A stretch of 64,000 nucleotides of DNA, from the NCBI RefSeq assembly GCF_002866825.1, contig NZ_PKUS01000030.1, forward strand, positions 19,252 to 83,251. The letters run 5' to 3'. Source of the DNA: Pseudohalioglobus lutimaris (GTDB lineage Bacteria; Pseudomonadota; Gammaproteobacteria; Pseudomonadales; Halieaceae). The notes beneath the pieces were generated by a model. The model was not told the DNA's origin and ran no database searches. It worked only from the letters and a program-made list of their open reading frames with translations. How positions within the stretch are numbered: the first letter of the stretch is position 1; every line of letters begins with the position of its first letter. Of the stretch, positions 29,828 to 38,543 are shown piece by piece. The position numbers were made by a program, and so were the translations under genes.

Positions 29828-30808
29828 ATGACTACACCTGTACGAGTGACCGTTACCGGCGCTGCGGGCCAGATTGGCTACGCACTGCTCTTCCGTATTG
29901 CTTCTGGCGCCATGCTGGGCGACGACCAACCAGTTATCCTGCAACTGCTGGACATCACTCCGGCCATGGACGCACTGCAGGGTGTGAAGATGGAACTGGA
30001 AGATTGTGCCTTCCCGCTGCTGGCTGACATTGTTTGCACCGATGACCCCAATGTGGGCTTCAAGGACACCGACTACGCATTGCTGGTTGGCGCACGCCCC
30101 CGTGGCCCCGGCATGGAACGCAAGGACCTGCTGGAAGCGAACGCGGCGATCTTCTCCGTGCAGGGCAAGGCCATCAACGACAACGCCAGCAAGGACATAA
30201 AAGTACTGGTCGTGGGCAACCCGGCCAACACCAACTCATTGATCGCCCAGCGCAACGCGCCGGACATCGATCCGCGCAACTTCACGGCGATGACCCGCCT
30301 GGACCACAACCGTGCCAAGACCCAGATTGCGCAGAAGACCAACAAAACAGTCAACGATGTCACCAACATGACTATCTGGGGAAATCACTCCGCAACACAA
30401 TACCCCGACCTGTTCAATTGTAAGGTGAGCGGCGAGAGCGCAATCAGCCTGGTGGACCAGGAATGGTATGAAGGCGAGTTCATCCCCGTGGTACAACAGC
30501 GTGGTGCGGCAATTATCAAAGCACGCGGCGCTTCCTCTGCCGCCTCCGCTGCCAATGCGGCCATTGACCACATGCGCTCCTGGGCGCTGGGTACTGAAGG
30601 TGACGACTGGGTATCCATGGGCGTCTATTCCGATGGCTCCTACGGTATCACCGAAGGCCTGATTTACTCCTTCCCCTGCCGTTGTGCCAACGGCGACTGG
30701 AGCATCGTTCAGGGTGTTGAAGTCGGCGAGTTCAGCCAGGCGAAGATGTCTGCTACCGAGCAGGAACTCTGCGAGGAACGTGACGCGGTTCAGCACCTGC
30801 TTCCCTAA
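29828..30808 (+). CDS. mdh: Malate dehydrogenase
   Basis: A 326-residue NAD-dependent malate dehydrogenase of the longer, cytosolic-like type found in many proteobacteria and distinct from the 312-residue E. coli type. The dinucleotide fold starts [13 protein letters not shown]. The substrate loop has [14 protein letters not shown] with the arginines of the family. The catalytic pair is D in RLDHNRAK and H in [12 protein letters not shown]. It interconverts malate and oxaloacetate in the TCA cycle. It is monocistronic, with a strong terminator 24 bases after the stop. No other TCA genes are adjacent, though the korAB genes 15 kb away act in the same part of metabolism. Confidence 0.97.
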   Translation: MTTPVRVTVTGAAGQIGYALLFRIASGAMLGDDQPVILQLLDITPAMDALQGVKMELEDCAFPLLADIVCTDDPNVGFKDTDYALLVGARPRGPGMERKDLLEANAAIFSVQGKAINDNASKDIKVLVVGNPANTNSLIAQRNAPDIDPRNFTAMTRLDHNRAKTQIAQKTNKTVNDVTNMTIWGNHSATQYPDLFNCKVSGESAISLVDQEWYEGEFIPVVQQRGAAIIKARGASSAASAANAAIDHMRSWALGTEGDDWVSMGVYSDGSYGITEGLIYSFPCRCANGDWSIVQGVEVGEFSQAKMSATEQELCEERDAVQHLLP

Positions 30809-30831
30809 ACTCACCAACCGCTACTTCACAC

Positions 30832-30860
30832 AACGCCAGCCTGCCAGCTGGCGTTTTTTT
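30832..30860 (+). terminator. Rho-independent terminator of mdh
   Basis: AACGCCAGC (30832-30840) and GCTGGCGTT (30847-30855) form a nine-base-pair stem with loop CTGCCA, followed by a T-run reaching 30860. This is the clearest intrinsic terminator in the window. Confidence 0.92.
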
Positions 30861-30977
30861 ACGCCCGGTGACGCGCAGTTCGTTTCGAGAGCTGTGGCTG
30901 TCCTGGTTCGACATTTCGCTGGGAATGCGGCCGGTGTTGAACACCATGTCAGGCGCGAACCCGAAGCGTGGTCGCCG

Positions 30978-31006
30978 TGGACCTGTCCCCGAATTACTGA
31001 TCTAAT
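30978..31006 (+). promoter_or_regulatory. Promoter for the TetR gene, possibly leaderless
   Basis: TGGACC (30978-30983), 17 bases, TCTAAT (31001-31006) form a fair sigma-70 promoter. The ATG of the regulator is at 31015, only eight bases after the -10, and no ribosome-binding sequence lies between them. Transcription would therefore start at or next to the start codon. Confidence 0.45.
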
Positions 31007-31014
31007 GCCTTGCT

Positions 31015-31650
31015 ATGACTGAAACCAATAACACTCCATCGCAAAAGTCCTACCACCACGGCAATCTGCGCGCGGAATTACTGGATACTGCCCTGGAGCA
31101 GTTGCGCAATACGGGTGCCGAGGAGTTGAGCCTGCGTGCACTGGCACGTGCAATCGGCGTGTCGCAAACCGCGCCCTACCGTCACTTCGCCGACAAAAGC
31201 GAGCTGCTGGCTGCCATGGCAACCCGCGGCTATCGCGGCCTGTTCCTGGCCCTGCGAGAGGCAGTTGCAGCAGCCGGCGATGACCCGGACGAACAGATGC
31301 TGGGGGTGGCTCACGCCTACGTGGACTATGCAGCGGAAAATCCACAGCTATTCAAATTGATGTTCGGTCCGGCAGTACAACCTGCCGCGCGCTACCCTGA
31401 GTTGCGCGAGGCCAGCCGGGAGACACTGCACCTGGTACAGGAAATCATTCAGCGCGGTATCGACATGGGACGCTACCAGACGGAAGAGAACGTGATTTAC
31501 CTGGCCAATGCAGGCTGGTCGGGAATCTACGGCCTGGCAACGCTGCGCATTGATACACCGGAGCTGTTCGAACGCTATATCGACCTGCATAAGCAGGTTG
31601 AACTGGGTGCGCGCACCTTTCTTGCGGGCATTCGCAAGAGCGGCACCTAG
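31015..31650 (+). CDS. TetR/AcrR-family transcriptional regulator
   Basis: A 211-residue regulator. The N-terminal helix-turn-helix domain (about 12-60) begins [15 protein letters not shown] and has the recognition segment [21 protein letters not shown], typical of TetR proteins. The C-terminal ligand domain (about 85-205; [29 protein letters not shown]) resembles the WHG subgroup. Ligand and targets are unknown. Its nearest gene is the convergent ybbAP operon, so no target is obvious. No clear ribosome site precedes ATG 31015; see the promoter entry. Transcription probably stops before 31690, but no terminator was recognized. Confidence 0.9.
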   Translation: MTETNNTPSQKSYHHGNLRAELLDTALEQLRNTGAEELSLRALARAIGVSQTAPYRHFADKSELLAAMATRGYRGLFLALREAVAAAGDDPDEQMLGVAHAYVDYAAENPQLFKLMFGPAVQPAARYPELREASRETLHLVQEIIQRGIDMGRYQTEENVIYLANAGWSGIYGLATLRIDTPELFERYIDLHKQVELGARTFLAGIRKSGT

Positions 31651-31689
31651 ACACTGACGGGCAGGCCAGAAAAACCTGGCACTGCAGAC

Positions 31690-34167
31690 TTATAGCTCGC
31701 GCAACACGGCAACCGGCGGATGTGACACCACCCGCCGACAACTGAATACTCCCAGCCCCGCGATCAAAACCACGCCTGCACCAATCCCCAGGGGCCACAA
31801 CCAGGGTGTTGGGGAGTACTGCATGTCCATGGCTGTTACCTGCAGTATCGCCACGGAGATTTCTGCCGCTATGGTTGCCAGCAGTCCGGCAAACAACCCC
31901 AGGGCGGCGAACTCAATCAAAAGCCCGCCCAGGATCAATTGCTTGCGTGCACCCAGCGCACGCAGGATAGAACTCTCGTGCAGGCGTTCATCCACACTGG
32001 CCTGCACTCCGGCGATCAGAACCAGCGCACCCGTGGCCAGGATCACCACGAGCACCAGTTCAATAGCGCCTGAAACCTGCTGGATGATGCTGCGGATCTG
32101 CTCGATAACCAGGTCCATCTCGATAACCGTGACCGTGGGAAACTCGCGGATAAAGTCGTTGAGAAACACCTTGTTATCCGGATCCAGGTGAAAGCTGGTC
32201 ATAAACGTTGCCGGATAGCTGGCCAGCACCTCGGGCGGAAATACCATGAAGAAGTTTGGCCGCATGGACTGCCAGTCAAGGCTGCGCAGGCTACTCACCG
32301 TCACGTCCAGTGGCTGGGCACCCACCAGCATGGAGAGGCGGTCGCCGACCTCTATTCCCATGCGCTGGGCAAACTCGAGTTCCACCGAAACCATGGCGGC
32401 ATCCGTACCCGGTTGCCACCAGTCACCGGCTACCAGTTCATTGCCCTCGGGCAGGGTTTCCGACCAGGTGAAGTTGACCTCACGTTGACGCGGGCCATCC
32501 ATGTCGGCCTGGTCGCGCGTGGGCAGATCTACCCCCTGCACCGCCATGATACGGCCACGAATCATCGGATACAGCGCCTCACTGCTGATACCCTCCTCGC
32601 GCAACCTCTGGTCAACCGCCTGCACGTCGCCCGGACCAATGTTGATCATAAAGTGATTCGGTGCGTCCTCCGGTAGCTGGGTCTGCCATTCGTCTACCAG
32701 CGAAGTCCGCACCAGCACCAGAACCAGTAACAGCATTATCGCCATGGCAAAGATCACCACCTGCAGCGCATTGGCTGCGCCTCGCCGCTGCAGACCGGCC
32801 AGCGCCAGCCGCCAGATGCTGCCCGCACTCATCCCCACCAGGCGCCCACCCTTAAGCAGAGTCATCGCGAGGCCCATCCCGAGGGTGACGGTGACCGCAA
32901 GTCCCGCCAGCAATGCCAGCGTCAACCGCCAGTCTCCGCTGTACCACAGCATCAGCAATGACACCGCGACCAGGCCGAACAAATAATCGCCGGAGGTACC
33001 GCGGGTGAATACAGCGACATCTTTACGCAACACACGCAGCGGACTGGCCTGGCCCAGCCGGCGCAGCGGCGGCCAGGCAAAACTCAACAGACAGGTCAGG
33101 GCTGTCGCACTGCCGATCAGGTATGGTCGCGGCCCGCTGGGGCCCGGTTCAACCGGGAGCTGGTCGGCAAACAGGGTAAAAAATAAGGCCTGAATACCCC
33201 ATCCCAGCAGACAACCGCAAACCGTGGCCACAGCGCCCAGCAGCAACAGACTTTTGCCATAGAGCTGGTTGATCGCGCCGGAGGTCGCCCCCAGGCTCTT
33301 CATCACCGCCACGTAATCATTGTGCCGCTCGCTGAACCGACGGGCCGCCAGTGCGATAGCAACGCCCGCCAGAACCACTCCCAGACTGCCGGCGAGCAGC
33401 AGAAAGCGTTCGGCCCTGTCCAGCGCGTTGCTGATACCGGGCTGCCCGTCACTGACCGTCATCAGTCGCTGGCCGGGGGCGAGCTGCGGTTCCAACCACT
33501 GGGTGAAATCCGTCATATCACCCACGTCTCCGGCATAAAGCTGCCTGAATTCGACGCGGCTGCCGGGCTGGATCACCTCCGTCGCGGCGATATCCTCGTA
33601 GTGCATAAGCAGACGCGGTCCATAACCGAACATGCCCGCCGCCTGGTCAGGCTCGCCGCGCACCGCCCCGGTTACCTTGAGCTGCGCTTCTCCGACCTGC
33701 ACCGCGTCGCCCAGCGTGACATCCAGTAGCGGAAAGAGTCGTGAGTCCAGCCAGACCGTGCCGCGCCGCGGGCCATTGGTGATCGTTACTGCATCGCCAA
33801 ACGGCTGCTCACTGAACTTGAGGTCCCCGCGCAATGGATACGCATCTGACACGGCCTTGATGGACGCCAACTGCATGGCGTCTCCCTGGGCATAGACCAT
33901 GGACGGAAAGGTGAGAGTGGTGGCTACGCGCAGCCCCGACGCCTGCGCCTGCTGCAACCACTGAGCGGGCATCTCGCGCCCGCTGCGCACGACAGTGTCG
34001 GCGGCCAGAAAGCGATGGCTCTCCAGTTCCAGCGCGGCTTGCAGTCTGGTAGTGAACGCACTGATACCCGAAACCACGCCCACCGCCAGAATGAGGGCCA
34101 TCATCAGAACACCCAGTTCACCGCCGCGCCAGTCCCTGGCGAGCATACGTGTGGCAGTGACAGACAC
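31690..34167 (-). CDS. ybbP: ABC transporter permease, FtsX-like (YbbP family)
   Basis: An 825-residue membrane protein with two FtsX-like permease domains. Helices lie at about 20-40, a large extracytoplasmic domain follows (about 45-240), and clusters of helices appear at about 255-360 and 390-490. A second periplasmic domain (about 500-680) is closed by three C-terminal helices (about 695-815). It pairs with the ATPase encoded two bases upstream. The divergent tesA neighbour matches the E. coli tesA/ybbA-ybbP arrangement. Proposed roles in the family include lipid or lipoprotein-related mechanotransmission or export; the true substrate is not known from sequence. Confidence 0.9.
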   Translation of the reverse strand: MSVTATRMLARDWRGGELGVLMMALILAVGVVSGISAFTTRLQAALELESHRFLAADTVVRSGREMPAQWLQQAQASGLRVATTLTFPSMVYAQGDAMQLASIKAVSDAYPLRGDLKFSEQPFGDAVTITNGPRRGTVWLDSRLFPLLDVTLGDAVQVGEAQLKVTGAVRGEPDQAAGMFGYGPRLLMHYEDIAATEVIQPGSRVEFRQLYAGDVGDMTDFTQWLEPQLAPGQRLMTVSDGQPGISNALDRAERFLLLAGSLGVVLAGVAIALAARRFSERHNDYVAVMKSLGATSGAINQLYGKSLLLLGAVATVCGCLLGWGIQALFFTLFADQLPVEPGPSGPRPYLIGSATALTCLLSFAWPPLRRLGQASPLRVLRKDVAVFTRGTSGDYLFGLVAVSLLMLWYSGDWRLTLALLAGLAVTVTLGMGLAMTLLKGGRLVGMSAGSIWRLALAGLQRRGAANALQVVIFAMAIMLLLVLVLVRTSLVDEWQTQLPEDAPNHFMINIGPGDVQAVDQRLREEGISSEALYPMIRGRIMAVQGVDLPTRDQADMDGPRQREVNFTWSETLPEGNELVAGDWWQPGTDAAMVSVELEFAQRMGIEVGDRLSMLVGAQPLDVTVSSLRSLDWQSMRPNFFMVFPPEVLASYPATFMTSFHLDPDNKVFLNDFIREFPTVTVIEMDLVIEQIRSIIQQVSGAIELVLVVILATGALVLIAGVQASVDERLHESSILRALGARKQLILGGLLIEFAALGLFAGLLATIAAEISVAILQVTAMDMQYSPTPWLWPLGIGAGVVLIAGLGVFSCRRVVSHPPVAVLREL

Positions 34168-34169
34168 GC

Positions 34170-34835
34170 TCAGTTCCCCTCTACCAATTCGCCCGCTTCC
34201 AGCACCAGTCGACGCTGGCAGCGCTGTGCCAGAGTCATGTCATGGGTTACCAGTACCAGGGTCGTCCCCTCCTGGTTGTTGATCTCAAACAGCAGGTCGA
34301 TAATATGTCCGCCCGTGCGGGTATCGAGATTACCGGTGGGCTCATCTGCAAACAGGATGCGGGGTCGCGCTGCGAATGCCCTCGCGATCGCCACGCGCTG
34401 CTGTTCGCCGCCGGACATCTGGCGCGGATAGTGATCCATCCGCTCGCCCAGTTCCACACGCTCAAGGTAGTGCCGCGCCTGTTCTCGGGCATTTGCCTCA
34501 CCCTTGAGCTCCAGTGGCAGCATCACGTTTTCCAGGGCCGTCAGTGCGGGCAATAACTGGAAGGATTGAAACACAAAGCCCACTTCCCTGCCCCGAAACA
34601 GCGCCCGGCCATCTTCGTCCAACTGGCCCAGGTCAGTATCATTGATAATGATACGTCCGGCGCTGGTCTCATCGAGTCCGGCTAGCAGTCCCAATAGCGT
34701 GGATTTGCCCGAGCCAGAGGCTCCGACAATGGCCACGGACTCTCCCGACTTGATTTCCAGTGAAATCCCTTTCAGTATCTCCAGCTCGCTCCCAGCCATC
34801 GGGACCCTTTTCTGGACATTTTCGGCTTTGATCAT
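34170..34835 (-). CDS. ybbA: ABC transporter ATP-binding protein (YbbA/LolD-type)
   Basis: A 221-residue ATPase of the MacB/LolD/FtsE group. Walker A is GASGSGKSTLL (about 37-47), signature MSGGEQQRVAIARA (about 141-154), and Walker B ILFADEPTGNLDTRTG (about 160-175). It energizes the YbbP permease two bases downstream. ATG 34835 has AAGGA about eight bases upstream. The start codon overlaps that of the divergent tesA by two bases (CATG), so both genes initiate from the same four bases. Assignment as ybbA is based on similarity class and on synteny. Confidence 0.9.
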   Translation of the reverse strand: MIKAENVQKRVPMAGSELEILKGISLEIKSGESVAIVGASGSGKSTLLGLLAGLDETSAGRIIINDTDLGQLDEDGRALFRGREVGFVFQSFQLLPALTALENVMLPLELKGEANAREQARHYLERVELGERMDHYPRQMSGGEQQRVAIARAFAARPRILFADEPTGNLDTRTGGHIIDLLFEINNQEGTTLVLVTHDMTLAQRCQRRLVLEAGELVEGN

Positions 34836-35469
34836 GCAACGATTCCTTTACCCCTTCCTACGCTATGCCGCGACGCTTGGTTTACTCGCCCTGTTTACAT
34901 CGGCTCCCGTCCTGGCCATGGAGCAGCGGCTGCTGGTGCTGGGCGATAGTATCAGTGCGGCCTACGGTATGTCTTTGCAAGAGGGCTGGGTAGCCAAACT
35001 CGGTGAACAGCTCACGGCACGAGACCAACCGGTCGCCGTGATCAACGCCAGTATCAGCGGTGAAACCACAGCCGGCGCCCTGCGGCGGTTGCCGGAGCTG
35101 CTCAGTGAACACCGGCCTGACGTGGTATTGATAGAGCTGGGGGGCAACGACGGCCTGCGCGGCTTTCCGGTAACAGAATTTCGCACGAATCTGGCACAGC
35201 TGGCCACGCTGTCCGCCGACAGCGGCGCTCGCGTGATCATTGTGCCGATGGAGATACCGCCAAACTACGGAGCACGTTACACCGCCAGTTTCCGCGAGGC
35301 ATTTCCCGAAGTCGCCCACGAAACCAATAGCCTGCTCAGTGCATTTATCCTCGATGGCGTGGCCACCGATCCGGGACTGATGCAGGCCGATGGCATTCAC
35401 CCCACGGCAGACGCGCAAACCGCGATGCTGCAAAACCTGCTGCCCACCATAGAACGGGCACTGCAGTGA
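34834..35469 (+). CDS. tesA: Arylesterase / acyl-CoA thioesterase I (SGNH hydrolase)
   Basis: A 211-residue periplasmic SGNH hydrolase. After a signal peptide (MQRFLYPFLRYAATLG..., cleavage near VLA-ME), block I is VLGDSISAAYG with the nucleophilic serine. Block III is GGND and block V is DGIHPT with the catalytic Asp/His pair. The family hydrolyses acyl esters and thioesters in the periplasm. The frame can be opened upstream at 34642, but that region is antisense to ybbA; ATG 34834 begins the signal peptide. Its ribosome site is weak. The stop codon overlaps the bioA start, so the two may be translated together. Confidence 0.92.
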   Translation: MQRFLYPFLRYAATLGLLALFTSAPVLAMEQRLLVLGDSISAAYGMSLQEGWVAKLGEQLTARDQPVAVINASISGETTAGALRRLPELLSEHRPDVVLIELGGNDGLRGFPVTEFRTNLAQLATLSADSGARVIIVPMEIPPNYGARYTASFREAFPEVAHETNSLLSAFILDGVATDPGLMQADGIHPTADAQTAMLQNLLPTIERALQ

Positions 35470-36758
35470 GCACACCGTCAATGTGGGACAAGTTGCTGGC
35501 GGAAGATCACGCCCATGTCTGGCACCCCTATGCAGCTGCCAGCGACCCGGGCGTTATCGTCCCTGTCACCAGTGCCAGCGGCGTTCGCCTGCAACTGGCG
35601 GACGGCCGTGAACTGATTGATGGCATGGCTTCCTGGTGGTGCGCAATACATGGCTACAATCACCCGGTGATTAACCGTGCCGTGTCTAAACAACTGGAAA
35701 AAATGTCACATGTGATGTTCGGTGGCATCACCCACCCGCCGGCAGTGAAACTGGCGAAGATGCTCACCGACCTCACGCCAGCCTCACTTAACCGTGTCTT
35801 TTTCAGCGACTCAGGGTCAGTGGCGGTCGAAGTCGCCCTGAAGATGGCCATACAGTACTGGCACGCCAGCGGCCGGCCGGAAAAACAGAAAATGGTTGCC
35901 CTGCGTAGTGGCTATCATGGTGACACCTTTGGTGCGATGTCTGTCTGTGACCCGGTAACCGGCATGCATCACCTGTTTGGCGACGTGCTGCCCAAACAGT
36001 TTTTTGTTGCCGCTCCCGATGCCGCCTTTGATGCCGAGTGCCCTGAATCCGAGCTGCACGAGATCGGTGACCTGCTCACCGAACACCACAATGACATTGC
36101 GGCGGTTATCGTCGAGCCCGTGGTGCAGGGTGCCGGGGGAATGCATTTTTACTCGCCTGACTACCTGCGAAAGCTACGGGCACTGTGTGACGCTTTCGAT
36201 GTACTTCTGATATTCGACGAGATTGCCACTGGTTTTGGCCGCACCGGAAAGCTGTTTGCGCTGGAGCACGCGCAGGTAGAGCCGGATATTCTCTGCCTCG
36301 GCAAGTCACTCACCGGCGGCTACATGACCCTTGCTGCCACACTGTGTAATAGCCGGATAGCAGAGGGTATCAGCGACGGCGAAGCCGGGGCATTCATGCA
36401 CGGGCCAACGTTCATGGGTAATCCGTTAGCCTGTGCCACCGCGATCGCCAGCATCAAACTGTTGCTGTCACAACCCTGGCAGCGCACCGTGGAGCGCATA
36501 GGCAGCGAACTGGCCGCCGGCCTGGCCCCCGCCAGGGAGCTGGACCAGGTCGCGCAGGTGCGCTCCCTGGGCGCCATCGGGGTGATCGAACTCAACAGTC
36601 CGGTAGATCTCAGGCAGGTTACGCCGATGTTCGTGGAGCGCGGCGTCTGGGTTCGCCCGTTCGGCAAGCTCATCTATGCCATGCCACCCTATGTCATGAA
36701 CAGCGAAGATGTGGCCACCCTGACCGCGGCGATGGTCGACGTCGTCGCACAGCTTTAG
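35466..36758 (+). CDS. bioA: Adenosylmethionine-8-amino-7-oxononanoate aminotransferase
   Basis: A 430-residue PLP-dependent class III aminotransferase that makes diaminopelargonic acid in biotin synthesis. The N-terminus HVWHPYA and SWWCAIHGYNHP are characteristic of BioA. Cofactor residues are D in FDEIATGFGRTG and the Schiff-base lysine in LGKSLTGGY; GPTFMGNPLACA follows. It starts at GTG 35466 overlapping the tesA stop, or at ATG 35478. The other bio genes are not in this window, so bioA is separated from bioBFCD. Its end overlaps the convergent phzF-like gene by four bases. Confidence 0.96.
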   Translation: MSTPSMWDKLLAEDHAHVWHPYAAASDPGVIVPVTSASGVRLQLADGRELIDGMASWWCAIHGYNHPVINRAVSKQLEKMSHVMFGGITHPPAVKLAKMLTDLTPASLNRVFFSDSGSVAVEVALKMAIQYWHASGRPEKQKMVALRSGYHGDTFGAMSVCDPVTGMHHLFGDVLPKQFFVAAPDAAFDAECPESELHEIGDLLTEHHNDIAAVIVEPVVQGAGGMHFYSPDYLRKLRALCDAFDVLLIFDEIATGFGRTGKLFALEHAQVEPDILCLGKSLTGGYMTLAATLCNSRIAEGISDGEAGAFMHGPTFMGNPLACATAIASIKLLLSQPWQRTVERIGSELAAGLAPARELDQVAQVRSLGAIGVIELNSPVDLRQVTPMFVERGVWVRPFGKLIYAMPPYVMNSEDVATLTAAMVDVVAQL

Positions 36759-37549
36759 CGAGGCCAGTGGACCTCCCCCTGCATGAACGTGACACAGCCA
36801 CCGGTCATCAACACGCGCCCGGCCTTCAATTCACACTGCAGTTCACCACCACGCCTGGAAATCTGTCGGGCATCAAGCCGGGGGCGACCCAGCCGGCCGG
36901 CCCAGTAAGGCACCAGCGCACAGTGTGCCGACCCGGTGACCGGGTCTTCATCAACGCCCACAGCAGGCCCGAAAAAACGCGACACAAAGTCAACGCTGGT
37001 CCCCGGAGCAGTGACGATAATGCTCTGATCACAGGCCGCCAGCAGTGCTGCAAAATCAGGTGACAGCGCCGCCACCTCCTCTTCACTCTCGAACACATAG
37101 AGCCGCTTGGCCGCGCCCTCAACCTGCAGTGCCTGCTGCGGCACGGCACCCAGCGCGGCGCACACCGCCGCATCCACTTCCATTTCAGCGAGTGCGTAGG
37201 CTGGAAAATCCAGTGTATATGCACCGTTTTCTCGCCTCACCTGAAGATCACCGGACCGGGTGTTGAAGCGAACCGAGTCGTCGGCGTAGCCCAGATGCTG
37301 ATAGAGGACGTGTGCACTGGCCAGGGTGGCGTGACCACAGAGATCAACCTCCACCTCCGGCGTAAACCAGCGCAGTGCATACCCCCCTTCGCCAGCGACC
37401 AGGTAGGCTGTCTCGGAAAGGTTGTTTTCGCTGGCGACAGCTTGCAGTAGATGGTCTTCGGGCCAGGCATCCAGGGGCATCACCGCGGCGGGATTACCGC
37501 GAAAAAGCTCAGTGGTGAAGGCATCGACCTGGTAAATGGGCATTTTCAC
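36755..37549 (-). CDS. PhzF-family isomerase/epimerase-like protein
   Basis: A 264-residue protein of the PhzF superfamily (diaminopimelate epimerase fold). The N-terminal half has QVDAFTTELFRGNPAAV and the catalytic glutamate in NNLSETAYLV. The second half repeats the fold with GVDEDPVTGSAHCALVPYW, the family's other signature. PhzF proteins isomerize dihydro-anthranilate-type compounds in phenazine synthesis, but most members, including those outside phenazine clusters, have unknown substrates. No phenazine genes are present here. GTG 37549 has GGAG eight bases upstream. Calling it PhzF-like is safe; a specific reaction is not. Confidence 0.9.
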   Translation of the reverse strand: MKMPIYQVDAFTTELFRGNPAAVMPLDAWPEDHLLQAVASENNLSETAYLVAGEGGYALRWFTPEVEVDLCGHATLASAHVLYQHLGYADDSVRFNTRSGDLQVRRENGAYTLDFPAYALAEMEVDAAVCAALGAVPQQALQVEGAAKRLYVFESEEEVAALSPDFAALLAACDQSIIVTAPGTSVDFVSRFFGPAVGVDEDPVTGSAHCALVPYWAGRLGRPRLDARQISRRGGELQCELKAGRVLMTGGCVTFMQGEVHWPR

Positions 37550-37570
37550 GTTTCTGACTCCATGGTGGCG

Positions 37571-37599
37571 TTGTACCGCTTACAGCGCTCTAATATAGT
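37571..37599 (+). promoter_or_regulatory. Sigma-70 promoter of the ion channel gene
   Basis: TTGTAC (37571-37576) and TATAGT (37594-37599) are separated by exactly 17 bases; the -35 matches 4 of 6 and the -10 matches 5 of 6 consensus bases. The start would be near 37606, about 34 bases before the ATG at 37640, which has AAAGAG just upstream. Confidence 0.65.
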
Positions 37600-37639
37600 G
37601 GTTACTGCGCTCAGCCGACAGGGATAACAATTAAAGAGC

Positions 37640-38512
37640 ATGACCAAGCGAGAACTCACATCGCGGCAGGCCGTTTTTTATCGCGTCATTTTCGGCACGG
37701 AAACCAGCGCCGGCAAGTGGTTCGATATCTGCCTGATCCTTGTCATCCTGGCCAGCGTACTCATTGTCATGCTCGATTCTATCGAGTCCTACCATTTGCG
37801 CTACGGTGTCCTGCTGCTGCAGATTGAGTGGGGATTTACGCTGCTGTTTACGCTGGAGTATGCCGTTCGACTGTGGTGTTCTCCCAACCGCAAGGCCTAT
37901 GCCCTCAGCCCCTATGGCGTCGTCGACCTGCTTGCGCTACTGCCGACTTATCTCTCCCTGTTGCTGCCACAGACGGCGCCACTGCTGATCATTCGCATGC
38001 TCCGGCTACTGCGCATTTTCCGTGTGCTACGCCTGCTCTCCCTGCTCAATGAAGCCAACATACTCGCCGAGGCCCTGCATCGGGCCGCACGTAAAATTCT
38101 CGTCTTCTTCATGATGATGATCATACTGGCAACGATATTCGGCTGCCTCCTGTACGTCGTCGAGGGCCCGGAACACGGATTCAAGAGCATTCCTCACAGC
38201 ATTTACTGGGCCATTGTGACCATCACCACTGTCGGCTATGGAGACGTGGTACCCATGACAGCGATGGGGCAGTCGATTGCTGCTGTAGGCATGCTCATTG
38301 GCTACATGGTTATTGCCATACTGACCGGCATAGTCATTTTTGAGCTGAACAAGCGCGAGAGCCTGGAAGAGCAGACGGAGAAGGAAGAGGCCATAAGGAA
38401 GTCTCGCAACTGCACCACCTGCGCCACTGTTGAACACGACCCGAGTGCTCACTACTGCCGTCAGTGTGGCAGTTCACTGCCCGCTCCGGGTCATGCGCCA
38501 GAAGACGAGTAA
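37640..38512 (+). CDS. Voltage-sensor potassium channel with C-terminal zinc ribbon
   Basis: A 290-residue six-helix channel of the Kv type. S1 lies at about 29-50, S2 near 62-80, S3 near 93-112. The arginine-rich S4 sensor reads IIRMLRLLRIFRVLRLLSLL (about 114-133), with R at every third or fourth position. S5 is near 150-172, the pore helix and selectivity filter TVGYGD are at 197-202, and S6 is near 212-236. The cytoplasmic tail carries two CxxC pairs (C258/C261 and C273/C276), a rubredoxin-like zinc ribbon. The channel conducts K+ across the inner membrane and is probably gated by voltage; a metal- or redox-sensitive tail would be an added control. It stands alone with its own promoter. 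Confidence 0.9.
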   Translation: MTKRELTSRQAVFYRVIFGTETSAGKWFDICLILVILASVLIVMLDSIESYHLRYGVLLLQIEWGFTLLFTLEYAVRLWCSPNRKAYALSPYGVVDLLALLPTYLSLLLPQTAPLLIIRMLRLLRIFRVLRLLSLLNEANILAEALHRAARKILVFFMMMIILATIFGCLLYVVEGPEHGFKSIPHSIYWAIVTITTVGYGDVVPMTAMGQSIAAVGMLIGYMVIAILTGIVIFELNKRESLEEQTEKEEAIRKSRNCTTCATVEHDPSAHYCRQCGSSLPAPGHAPEDE

Positions 38513-38543
38513 CCTCAACGACTCTCCTGCAAGGAAACGTGCA

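Noticed and set aside
36755..37549. Phenazine biosynthesis
   Set aside because: A single PhzF-like gene without other phz genes does not indicate phenazine production.
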